Below are positions 1 to 6,475 of a stretch of 15,067 nucleotides of DNA, piece after piece; the stretch's first letter is position 1; every line of letters begins with the position of its first letter. The notes under the pieces are model-generated. The model saw nothing but the letters and a program-made list of their open reading frames with translations. It was not told the origin of the DNA and ran no database searches. Made by a program: the position numbers and the translations under genes. The DNA is taken from the NCBI GenBank assembly GCA_016868875.1, contig VGFN01000022.1, positions 1 through 15,067 of the forward strand, given 5' to 3'. The stretch comes from Bacteroidota bacterium (GTDB lineage Bacteria; Bacteroidota; Bacteroidia; UBA7662).

Positions 1-781
1 GACCCGTGATGGGTTCAAAGTTGTAGATGCTGAAGCCGTATGGAAAATTATAGCCGTCGTAGCCCACTACGTCAAAAGGATGGCTGGCATAGACCACCGA
101 ATGAAGGATGCCTTGCTTACGGATTTTGATTTCAAAGGAACCTACCTGGTCGTGGGTTTCCAGGTCGGTGGGGAGTTTATAGTCCCTTTCGCAGTAGGGG
201 GAATGTTCCAACAACTGCCCAAACCAATTGCGGTAGCGCTTGGGGGTATACAGGGGGTCGTTGGATTCCAGGTAGAGCAGACGGTTGTCTGACCCATCAA
301 ATTCAAAAACGTGAATCATCCCTCGGGGTATCAGGAGGTAATCCCCTTTTTCGAAGGCGATATTCCCCAACTGGGTCCGCAGGGTCCCTGTCCCACGATG
401 GACAAAAATTAATTCATCGGCGTCCGCGTTTTTGTAGAAATAGTCCTGGCTGCTCCCGCTCGGGGCGGCAAGCCCCATGGTGAGGTCATGGTTTACAAAA
501 AGGGGAACCCGGCTTTGGAGGTAATCCTGAACGGGTTCAACCTGAAAACCTTGGTAGCGGCGAGGGGTTATGTTATGCTGAACGGCAATGGCGGGTCTAC
601 CATCCACAGGCTCGCCCAAGGAGCGAATGATGGTGGGACGATGCAGGTGGTACATCAGCGAGGACATCCCCTCAAAGCCCACAGTGCCGAACAATTGCTC
701 GTAGTACAGTTCCCCGTTCGCTTTGCGGAACTGGGTGTGTCGTTTGGGTGGGATTTGTCCCAGGCGATGGTAAACAGGCAT
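1..781 (-). CDS. hmgA: Homogentisate 1,2-dioxygenase, N-terminal 260 residues (3' end outside window)
   Basis: Translating the minus strand from the ATG at 781 gives an open frame of 260 codons that runs off the left edge. It opens MPVYHRLGQIPPKRHTQFRK and continues with YYEQLFGTVGFEGMSSLMYH, a cupin segment around residues 120-165 (DADELIFVHRGTGTL, FEKGDYLLIPRGMIHVFEF) and FPYGFSIYNFEPITG at the edge. These are hallmark HmgA sequences. The family enzyme is a non-haem Fe(II) dioxygenase that opens the ring of homogentisate to 4-maleylacetoacetate in tyrosine and phenylalanine breakdown, so it implies aerobic metabolism. The iron-binding His/Glu residues of the family lie in the C-terminal part, just beyond the window, so the active site cannot be checked here. 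The gene follows the beta-propeller gene by 35 bp on the same strand and may be co-transcribed with it. No SD precedes the start. Confidence 0.95.
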   Translation of the reverse strand, partial: MPVYHRLGQIPPKRHTQFRKANGELYYEQLFGTVGFEGMSSLMYHLHRPTIIRSLGEPVDGRPAIAVQHNITPRRYQGFQVEPVQDYLQSRVPLFVNHDLTMGLAAPSGSSQDYFYKNADADELIFVHRGTGTLRTQLGNIAFEKGDYLLIPRGMIHVFEFDGSDNRLLYLESNDPLYTPKRYRNWFGQLLEHSPYCERDYKLPTDLETHDQVGSFEIKIRKQGILHSVVYASHPFDVVGYDGYNFPYGFSIYNFEPITG

Positions 782-816
782 AAGCGATGGACTTAAGAGG
801 AGTAATCTACGCGAAG

Positions 817-1995
817 TTAAGGACGGTCGACCCAGTCTACGAGAATAAGATTGGTGTCTCGGTTTCCTCCATTGCGTCGGTTGGAGGCAAAGACCAAGCG
901 ACGGCCATCCGGTGAAAACATCGGAAAGGAATCAAAGGTGGGATCAAAGGTGACCTGTTGAAGACCCGTACCGTCCAGGTTGATCATGAATAAGTTAAAG
1001 GGAAACCCCCTTTTGCTGTGGTGGTTTGAAGAAAAAATGACCCGACGACCATCGGGATGAAAATAAGGTGCCCAATTGGCCCCGCCCAGTTGGGTGATTT
1101 GACGCATTTCACTACCATCCAGGTTGCAAGTAAAGAGTTCCATGCGGGTTGGGGCCACCAGACCTTGGGCCAGCAATTCCCTGTATTCCCGAATTTCTTC
1201 GGGGGTGCTTGGGCGGGATGCCCTAAAAATTAGCTGCTTACTATCCGGCGAAAAAAAGGCCCCTCCATCGTACCCCAATTCCTGAGTTACCCTCCGAATC
1301 TTGCGATCCGGCCAGGACATGAGGTAAAGGTCGAGGTCTCCATCGCGGGTACTGGTAAAAATCATCCAACGGCCATCTGGCGAAAAGGTGGCTTCGGCAT
1401 CGTAACCGGGAGCACCCACCAAAACTTCCCGTTGCTCTCCCTTCAAATCGCTGATATAAATATCGTAGGCTTCGTCGATAGACCACAGGTATTTGCGGTC
1501 TGGTCGGGGGGCGGGTGGTGGTGGACAAGCCTCCTGCTGACCATGCGTGGAGGCCCAGACCACCATTTGATCACCGGGTACAAAATAGGCGCAGGTGGTA
1601 CGGCCTTGGCCCGTGGAGACCATCACCGGTTTTTGGGTGATGCGATCGCCCAAAGCTTGGCCCTTCGTTGGCAAAACGCGGGATGAATCCAAAACAAAAA
1701 TCTGATCGCATTCCAAACCCCAAGCGGGGTTATTGCTCTGGAAAACCAATTGGTTGGAAGCCGTATTCCAATACGCCTCGGCATTGTCCCCACCGCGAGT
1801 TAACATGCGGGCGTTGCGAAAATTCAATTCCGACGGGTAAATCAAAGAATCTTGGGCCTTGGTGACCATCGATAGCCCACCCAACAAGGCGCCTTGGAGC
1901 ACAAGGAAGCCTAATGTCCATGGAATGAATTTATTAGGTCTGGTATTTGGAATCCCGGCTGCTTGTCCTGATCTAGAAAGTTTATGATTGCGCAT
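817..1995 (-). CDS. Exported TolB-like beta-propeller (PD40 repeat) protein
   Basis: This is a 392-residue protein if it starts at the ATG at 1995; a TTG at 2028 in the same frame would add 11 residues. A hydrophobic stretch at about residues 24-48 after a basic N-terminus looks like a long signal peptide ending near TKAQ, so the protein is probably exported. At least four PD40/WD40-like blades are visible, each with an F(S/H)PD(G/S)(R/K) core: FSPDGRWMIF near 204, FSPDSKQLIF near 248, FHPDGRRVIF near 312 and FSPDGRRLVF near 360. The last ends in ASNR, typical of TolB-type propellers. A Cys followed by a proline run (CPPPP) sits near 157. Such propellers usually bind peptides, sugars or partner proteins; the specific role is unknown. 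It is divergent from the TPR lipoprotein gene, with overlapping promoter candidates between them. I favour the 1995 start because a -7 box (2013-2020) fits it. Confidence 0.85.
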   Translation of the reverse strand: MRNHKLSRSGQAAGIPNTRPNKFIPWTLGFLVLQGALLGGLSMVTKAQDSLIYPSELNFRNARMLTRGGDNAEAYWNTASNQLVFQSNNPAWGLECDQIFVLDSSRVLPTKGQALGDRITQKPVMVSTGQGRTTCAYFVPGDQMVVWASTHGQQEACPPPPAPRPDRKYLWSIDEAYDIYISDLKGEQREVLVGAPGYDAEATFSPDGRWMIFTSTRDGDLDLYLMSWPDRKIRRVTQELGYDGGAFFSPDSKQLIFRASRPSTPEEIREYRELLAQGLVAPTRMELFTCNLDGSEMRQITQLGGANWAPYFHPDGRRVIFSSNHHSKRGFPFNLFMINLDGTGLQQVTFDPTFDSFPMFSPDGRRLVFASNRRNGGNRDTNLILVDWVDRP

Positions 1996-2003
1996 GGAGG
2001 CCC

Positions 2004-2011
2004 TATTTTTG
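2004..2011 (+). promoter_or_regulatory. Candidate -7 box for the TPR lipoprotein gene
   Basis: TATTTTTG is an exact TAnnTTTG match. The expected transcript start, around 2017-2020, falls immediately before the ATG at 2021, so the message would be nearly leaderless and the upstream TTG/ATG codons at 1988 and 1994 would not be in it. A TTG at 1988-1990 is closer (13 nt) than the usual -33 spacing, so the upstream half of the promoter is weak. Confidence 0.45.
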
Positions 2012-2012
2012 A

Positions 2013-2020
2013 CAAAATTA
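2013..2020 (-). promoter_or_regulatory. Candidate Bacteroidota -7 box for the beta-propeller gene
   Basis: Read on the minus strand this is TAATTTTG, an exact match to the Bacteroidota TAnnTTTG element. It would place the transcript start near 2006, about 10 nt before the ATG at 1995. No convincing -33 TTG is present at the usual spacing (a TTG at 2038-2036 is closer than expected). It lies one base from the plus-strand box at 2004-2011. Confidence 0.45.
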
Positions 2021-3127
2021 ATGGTCAATTCAGGGCAACGTTGGTGGATAGGGTTGGGCTTAGCATTTTTGCTAGCCGCCGCTTCTTGTCGTCAAAACCA
2101 AAATGCGGATCGGACCGCCGAGCGCAAGGAGGCCACTACCTCCGAGGGTACGTTGCAAGAACTCAACCGCCGCATTGCGATGAATTCATCGGATGCCACA
2201 GCCTATGGAGAACGGGCGGATTGGTGGCTTACCCAAGATCGTGAAAACCCAATGGTTTCGTCAGTCGCTGCCGTATCAAGCGGTCCTGATGACCCCACGG
2301 GAATGGGAAGCCCGGACGAGCCCCGAGAGGCCCTTCGAAAGGCATTGCAGGATATTAAATCAGCACTTTTGTTGGATACAGGTAATGCCTTGTTTTACTG
2401 TATTTTAGGAGAAATATACACGAGGTTGGGTTTGGTTTCAGAAGCCGATGATGCGCTCAGGGTTTCGATGGCTCGCAATCCGGAATTGGTCAGGGTGTAC
2501 TTGCGGCGGGGAGAACTTGCCTTGATTAACCGCCAGCATGGGGTATCTTTCAAGTATTTGAACGAAGCTTTGCGGCGGGATAAGCGTTTGGCGGAAGGGT
2601 ATTTGCTCAAAGGGCTCACCTATTTGGAGCTTAAGGACACCGCAGCTGCCCGATCGGCATGGCTCACGGCCATTGAACAAGACCCCAATTTGTATGCGGC
2701 CTATCTGGAACTGGGTTTGAGGGAAAAAGATCCGCAGACCGCGCATCGGTATTTCTCAAACGTCTTGCAGCTCAAACCCGGTCATGTAGAGGCCTGTTAT
2801 GCCCGTGGCATGTTGCTGCAAGAACAAGGTTATTTGGATTCGGCCAGGCAGGATTACCGAAACTTGCTGAAGGTAAGGCCCCAACACCGGGACGCCCTCT
2901 TCAACATGGCCTATTTGGATATGCTGGATAAGAATTTTGATGAGGCGATCACGGGATACGACAAGGTTTTGGCTTTGGATGCCCAAGATCTCCCTGCAAT
3001 GCTGAATCGTGGCTTATGTTACGAATTGATGGGCAAGGTTCAAGAGGCTGCTGCGGATTACAAGGAATGCCTGCGCCTTCGCAAGGGCTATCCACAGGCC
3101 CTGCAGGGCCTCAATCGCCTCAAATGA
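2021..3127 (+). CDS. TPR-repeat lipoprotein
   Basis: From the ATG at 2021 the protein has 368 residues. It begins MVNSGQRWW followed by a hydrophobic run and AAASC, a plausible lipobox with Cys23 as the lipidated residue. That predicts a membrane-anchored periplasmic or outer-membrane lipoprotein. In-frame starts at 1988 (TTG) and 1994 (ATG) would push the lipobox to residues 32-34; the -7 box at 2004-2011 argues for 2021. After a polar linker (to about residue 95) come roughly seven tetratricopeptide repeats to the C-terminus, such as AYLELGLREKDPQTAHRYF, ACYARGMLLQEQGYLDSARQ and AMLNRGLCYELMGKVQEAAA. TPRs are protein-protein docking scaffolds; no partner can be read from the sequence. A 16-bp perfect palindrome (3096-3111) lies in the last codons. 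The gene sits 53 bp before thrS on the same strand. Confidence 0.88.
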   Translation: MVNSGQRWWIGLGLAFLLAAASCRQNQNADRTAERKEATTSEGTLQELNRRIAMNSSDATAYGERADWWLTQDRENPMVSSVAAVSSGPDDPTGMGSPDEPREALRKALQDIKSALLLDTGNALFYCILGEIYTRLGLVSEADDALRVSMARNPELVRVYLRRGELALINRQHGVSFKYLNEALRRDKRLAEGYLLKGLTYLELKDTAAARSAWLTAIEQDPNLYAAYLELGLREKDPQTAHRYFSNVLQLKPGHVEACYARGMLLQEQGYLDSARQDYRNLLKVRPQHRDALFNMAYLDMLDKNFDEAITGYDKVLALDAQDLPAMLNRGLCYELMGKVQEAAADYKECLRLRKGYPQALQGLNRLK

Positions 3128-3129
3128 TG

Positions 3130-3137
3130 TATATTCG
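3130..3137 (+). promoter_or_regulatory. Possible -7 box upstream of thrS
   Basis: TATATTCG differs from TAnnTTTG at one position. It lies 43 bp before the thrS ATG in the short gap after the TPR gene, where a promoter for the translation block would be expected. No -33 element is visible. Confidence 0.25.
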
Positions 3138-3180
3138 CAGGCTTTTCGAAAGGCAAATTCCCCACCTCCCGTAGTATTCC

Positions 3181-5124
3181 ATGAATCATTCTGAAATCAT
3201 CGTCCAACTCCCTGACGGAACTCGTCGAAACTACCCAAGCGGTACGACCGGGTTGGACGTGGCTCGTTCCATTTCAGAGGGATTGGCTCGGCAGGTGCTG
3301 GCCTGCGATGTCAATGGTGAAGTTTGGGATTTGAACCGGGCTTTACCCGCTGAATCCACCTTTCGTCTTTTGAAATGGGAGGACCAAGGGGGTAAATCTA
3401 CTTTTTGGCACAGCAGTGCTCACTTGCTTGCGGAGGCTTTGGAGTCCCTCTATCCAGGGATCCAATTGGGGATAGGTCCAGCGATTGAGCAGGGCTTCTT
3501 CTACGACATTGATTTTGGGGATTATTCTTTTTCAAGCGATGACTTCGAGGTAGTTGAGAAAAAGATGCAAGCCCTTGCCGCAACGGGCGCCTCTTTTGAA
3601 CGTCAAGAAATTTCCAAAGCGGAGGCCATCTCGTATTTCACCAAGAAGGGCGACCCGTACAAAATGGAATTGCTTGAGGGTTTGGCTGACGGACAAATTA
3701 CCTTCTATACCCAAGGGCAATTCACGGATTTGTGCCGTGGGCCACATATCCCCGATACCTCCAAAATCAAAGCAATCAAATTATTGAACACCGCCGGAGC
3801 CTATTGGAGAGGCAACGAGAAGAACAAACAATTGACGAGGATCTACGGCGTCTCTTTTCCCACCGCCAAGGACTTGGAGCAACACCTCCACCTGTTGGAG
3901 GAAGCGCGCAAAAGGGATCACCGCAAGTTGGGCAAGGAATTGGAATTGTTTACCTTTAGTGAGAAGGTGGGCATGGGGCTCCCGCTGTGGTTGCCCAAGG
4001 GGGCCATGGTCCGCGAAGTCTTGGAGCAGTTTTTGCGCAGACAGCAAGTCAGGGCGGGTTATGTGCAGGTGGTAACCCCGCATATCGGGCACAAAGAGCT
4101 TTACCAAACGTCAGGGCATTGGGACAAATACGGCCAAGATTCGTTCAGACCCATACTCACACCGCACGAAGGGGAAGAGTATTTGCTCAAGCCCATGAAC
4201 TGCCCTCATCACTGCGAGATTTACAAGGCCAAGCCCCGCTCTTACAAGGATCTCCCTCTTCGATTAGCAGAGTTTGGGACGGTTTATCGCTACGAGCAAC
4301 ACGGGGAGTTGCATGGACTGACCCGAGTGAGAGGGTTCACCCAGGACGATGCGCATTTGTTCTGCAGAGATGATCAAGTAAAAGACGAATTCAAGAAGGT
4401 TATATCCTTGGTATTGAAGGTTTTTGATGTTCTTGGTTTTGAGAAATACACCGCTCAAATTTCTTTTAGGGACCCGGCCAATCGCACCAAATACATAGGA
4501 ACAGATGAGGCTTGGGCCAAGGCCGAACAGGCCATTATTGAGGCCACCACAGAAATGGGGATGCAGACGGTAACGGTCCCTGGCGAAGCAGCCTTTTACG
4601 GTCCCAAATTGGACTTTATGGTGCACGATGCCTTGGGACGCTCCTGGCAATTGGGTACGATTCAGGTGGATTACAACCTACCCGAACGATTTGACTTGAC
4701 GTATGTGGGAGCCGACAATGCCCGGTACAGACCGGTCATGATCCACCGCGCTCCCTTTGGCTCCATGGAACGCTTTGTGGCTCTTTTGATCGAACATTGT
4801 GCGGGTAATTTCCCGTTGTGGCTGGCCCCGGAACAGGTTGCGATTCTGCCCATTTCTGAAAAGTTTCAGGATTTTGCCCAAGAAATCCAAAGCATGCTGA
4901 CAACTGCCGATATTCGCAGTACCATTGACCAACGAGACGAAAAAATTGGACGAAAAATCCGTGATGCCGAAGTTCAGAAGATCCCATTCATGCTAATTAT
5001 CGGGGAGAAAGAGGTGGAATCCCGGACGGTGGCTGTGCGTCGCCATGGACAGGGTCAAGGGGAAACATTGGGAATAGAGGCCTTTGTGGCGCTCTTGAAT
5101 ACCGAGCTTGATGCAGTCCGCTAA
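3181..5124 (+). CDS. thrS: Threonyl-tRNA synthetase
   Basis: The 647-residue product matches the usual full length of class II ThrRS. An N-terminal TGS domain (residues 1-65) is followed by the editing domain with HSSAH (His77, His81) and CRGPH (Cys185, His189), the zinc-type ligands that clear Ser-tRNA(Thr). The catalytic core has KPMNCPHHC with Cys341, His392 in DDAHLFC and His522 in MIHRAPFGSMERF. These correspond to the three ligands of the active-site zinc that selects threonine. FGTVYRYE is the motif 2 region and GSMERF belongs to motif 3. An anticodon-binding domain (about residues 545-647) closes the protein. It attaches threonine to tRNA(Thr) in the cytoplasm. It is followed 89 nt later by infC, the common thrS-infC-rpmI-rplT order. 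The start has no SD, which is normal for this phylum. Confidence 0.99.
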   Translation: MNHSEIIVQLPDGTRRNYPSGTTGLDVARSISEGLARQVLACDVNGEVWDLNRALPAESTFRLLKWEDQGGKSTFWHSSAHLLAEALESLYPGIQLGIGPAIEQGFFYDIDFGDYSFSSDDFEVVEKKMQALAATGASFERQEISKAEAISYFTKKGDPYKMELLEGLADGQITFYTQGQFTDLCRGPHIPDTSKIKAIKLLNTAGAYWRGNEKNKQLTRIYGVSFPTAKDLEQHLHLLEEARKRDHRKLGKELELFTFSEKVGMGLPLWLPKGAMVREVLEQFLRRQQVRAGYVQVVTPHIGHKELYQTSGHWDKYGQDSFRPILTPHEGEEYLLKPMNCPHHCEIYKAKPRSYKDLPLRLAEFGTVYRYEQHGELHGLTRVRGFTQDDAHLFCRDDQVKDEFKKVISLVLKVFDVLGFEKYTAQISFRDPANRTKYIGTDEAWAKAEQAIIEATTEMGMQTVTVPGEAAFYGPKLDFMVHDALGRSWQLGTIQVDYNLPERFDLTYVGADNARYRPVMIHRAPFGSMERFVALLIEHCAGNFPLWLAPEQVAILPISEKFQDFAQEIQSMLTTADIRSTIDQRDEKIGRKIRDAEVQKIPFMLIIGEKEVESRTVAVRRHGQGQGETLGIEAFVALLNTELDAVR

Positions 5125-5201
5125 GCCATTCCCCATGGACTGTTCTCGATTATTTTCTTGATTCAACTTGATTTTTTCATTTTTTTAATTTAATCTAAAC
5201 A

Positions 5202-5209
5202 AAGGAGGT
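5202..5209 (+). promoter_or_regulatory. Strong Shine-Dalgarno sequence of infC
   Basis: AAGGAGGT, preceded by a further A (AAAGGAGGT), is complementary over nine bases to the canonical 3' end of 16S rRNA. It lies 4 nt before the ATC start codon of infC. None of the other gene starts I examined in the window has a comparable purine motif, so this SD is exceptional and helps to decide the infC start. Confidence 0.9.
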
Positions 5210-5213
5210 CCTT

Positions 5214-5771
5214 ATCAATCAGCCTGTTCGTAATCCTAATTTTAACAGAAGGCAGCAGAAGCCTGTCGACCCAATCAATGAAAACATTCGAGCAGAGCAG
5301 GTTCGCCTGGTCGGTGAAAATGTGGAACAAGGGGTTTACACCTTGGCCAAGGCCTTGCAAATAGCCGAAGGATTGGGCCTTGACCTGGTCCTTATCGCGG
5401 AGACCGCGACACCTCCCGTTTGCCGTGTCACTGATTACAGCAAATTCCAATACGAGAAAAAGAAAAAGGAGAAGGAAATCAAGGCCCATGCCGCCAAGAA
5501 TTTGGTCAAGGAGATTCGCTTTGGTCCGAATACCGATGATCACGATTTTCAATTCAAACTCAAGCACGCCAAGAACTTTCTCCAAGAAGGTTCCAAGGTT
5601 AGGGCCTACGTGCATTTCAGGGGTAGAGCCATTATTTTCAAGGAGCGTGGCGAATTGCTTTTGCTCACCTTTGCTCAACAACTCGAAGAGGTAGGCAAAG
5701 TAGAAAGTCTTCCAAAATTGGAAGGAAAGCGTATGTTTATTTCTTTGGCCCCCAAAGGAACCAAGAAATAA
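5214..5771 (+). CDS. infC: Translation initiation factor IF-3, ATC start codon
   Basis: The product is 185 residues. The frame is closed by a TAA at 5196-5198, and between that stop and the conserved N-terminus there is no ATG, GTG or TTG. The only fitting codon is ATC at 5214, right after a strong SD. The next ATG-type start (5322) would remove the conserved INENIRAEQVRLVGENVEQG. Domain order is normal: N-domain (about residues 20-85, with PPVCRVTDYSKF), a lysine-rich linker (YEKKKKEKEIKAH) and C-domain (about 95-180, with EIRFGPNTDDHDFQFKLKHA and VHFRGRAI). IF3 binds the 30S subunit, keeps it apart from 50S and rejects non-canonical start codons. In E. coli infC starts with AUU and IF3 represses its own translation by that discrimination; an ATC start here suggests the same loop (inference). 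Confidence 0.97.
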   Translation: MNQPVRNPNFNRRQQKPVDPINENIRAEQVRLVGENVEQGVYTLAKALQIAEGLGLDLVLIAETATPPVCRVTDYSKFQYEKKKKEKEIKAHAAKNLVKEIRFGPNTDDHDFQFKLKHAKNFLQEGSKVRAYVHFRGRAIIFKERGELLLLTFAQQLEEVGKVESLPKLEGKRMFISLAPKGTKK

Positions 5772-5796
5772 GGATACAAACCCGATATTTTTTGCG

Positions 5797-5804
5797 TACT
5801 TTTG
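5797..5804 (+). promoter_or_regulatory. Candidate -7 box for rpmI-rplT
   Basis: TACTTTTG matches TAnnTTTG exactly and lies in the 84-bp gap between infC and rpmI. It would give a 5' leader of roughly 40-45 nt before the rpmI ATG at 5856. In that leader CAAGG (5817-5821) and CCTTG (5827-5831) form a short hairpin. No -33 TTG is seen at the right distance, so this is a candidate only. Confidence 0.4.
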
Positions 5805-5855
5805 CGATCCCTGAAACAAGGCTGTTCCTTGGCTAAGGGGCCTAAAACCCGCGTT

Positions 5856-6056
5856 ATGCCCAAAATGAAAACCAATTCCGGTGCCAAAAAGAGGTTCGCT
5901 CTTACCGGAACAGGCAAAATCAAGCGTAAGCACGCCTACAAGCGTCATATTTTGACCAAGAAGAGTACCGTGCAGAAGCGCCGTCTGAGTCACGGAGCCT
6001 TGGTGGATACCACCAACGAAGCTCTCATCAAGCGTTTGTTAACTATTGGTAAATAA
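5856..6056 (+). CDS. rpmI: 50S ribosomal protein L35 (bL35)
   Basis: The 66-residue, very basic protein starts MPKMKTNSGAKKRFALTGTG and contains KIKRKHAYKRHILTKKS, the standard L35 signature. The open frame extends upstream to a TTG at 5802, but the family begins at MPKMKT, so the ATG at 5856 is the real start. L35 is a small protein of the large ribosomal subunit. It sits between infC and rplT, with rplT starting 6 nt after its stop. In other bacteria L20 represses this pair by binding an RNA leader; whether the short leader here does that is unknown. Confidence 0.98.
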   Translation: MPKMKTNSGAKKRFALTGTGKIKRKHAYKRHILTKKSTVQKRRLSHGALVDTTNEALIKRLLTIGK

Positions 6057-6062
6057 GCCCCC

Positions 6063-6407
6063 ATGCCCAAATCGTCCAATAACGTCGCCGCCCATGCCCG
6101 TCGTAAGCGGGTTTTGAAATTAGCCAAGGGTTATTTCACCACCAGGTCCACCGTTTTCACCGTCGCCAAGAACGCGGTCGAAAAGGCCTTGACCTATGCC
6201 TACCGCGATAGAAAAGCCAAGAAAAGGCATTTCCGTAATTTGTGGATTGCCCGTATCAATGCCGCCGCTCGTCAAGAGGGTATTTCATATTCCCAACTCA
6301 TGGGCAAATTGAACAATTCCTCCATTGACCTCAACCGCAAAGTCCTTGCGGATTTGGCGATGAATCACCCGGAATCCTTCCGCAAGGTGGTTCAATCCGT
6401 TCGATAA
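6063..6407 (+). CDS. rplT: 50S ribosomal protein L20 (bL20)
   Basis: The 114-residue protein has the full L20 pattern: a long basic N-terminal helix (AHARRKRVLKLAKGYFTTRS), then AYRDRKAKKRHFRNLWIARI, NAAARQEGISYSQLMGKL and LNRKVLADLAMNHPESF. L20 binds 23S rRNA early in large-subunit assembly and in several bacteria represses its own operon. It begins 6 nt after the rpmI stop, so the two are surely co-transcribed. The gene ends 48 bp before the convergent rocD stop. Confidence 0.99.
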   Translation: MPKSSNNVAAHARRKRVLKLAKGYFTTRSTVFTVAKNAVEKALTYAYRDRKAKKRHFRNLWIARINAAARQEGISYSQLMGKLNNSSIDLNRKVLADLAMNHPESFRKVVQSVR

Positions 6408-6449
6408 GGCAAGGGTCGCCTAGACGATCATTCCATCTACCCAAGTCGA

Positions 6450-6475
6450 AAGCCCTTATAAAGTCCGAAGGGCTT
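6450..6475. terminator. Possible weak bidirectional hairpin between rplT and rocD
   Basis: AAGCCCTT (6450-6457) and AAGGGCTT (6468-6475) form a perfect 8-bp stem with a 10-nt loop. It lies at the convergent junction and covers the rocD stop codon. There is no long T-tract on either strand (the minus side has only TTTCG), so it may slow or end transcription but is not a textbook terminator. Confidence 0.35.

Noticed and set aside
80..796. Short plus-strand frames at the left end (80-292 and 488-796)
   Set aside because: The opposite strand carries a continuous, clearly recognisable homogentisate dioxygenase across the whole stretch.
1988..2020. Longer N-terminus of the TPR lipoprotein (TTG 1988 or ATG 1994)
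   Set aside because: It would add residues before an already complete lipoprotein signal and would place the start upstream of the best -7 box.
3096..3111. 16-bp perfect palindrome AGGCCCTGCAGGGCCT near the end of the TPR gene
   Set aside because: It lies in coding sequence (QALQGL), has no loop or T-tract and no second copy that I noticed. It may be a chance result of GC-rich codons.
5802..5855. N-terminal extension of L35 from the TTG at 5802
   Set aside because: The L35 family begins at MPKMKT. The extension overlaps the -7 box and leader and has no conserved pattern.
5190..5993. 267-codon open frame on the minus strand opposite infC and rpmI
   Set aside because: It lies antisense to two highly conserved genes and includes the infC SD region. 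Its product has no recognisable domain; it looks like a mirror frame of codon bias.
6450..6475. Hairpin at the rplT/rocD junction as a strong terminator
   Set aside because: The stem is good, but neither side has a proper T-tract and it overlaps the rocD stop codon. It is listed only as a weak candidate.
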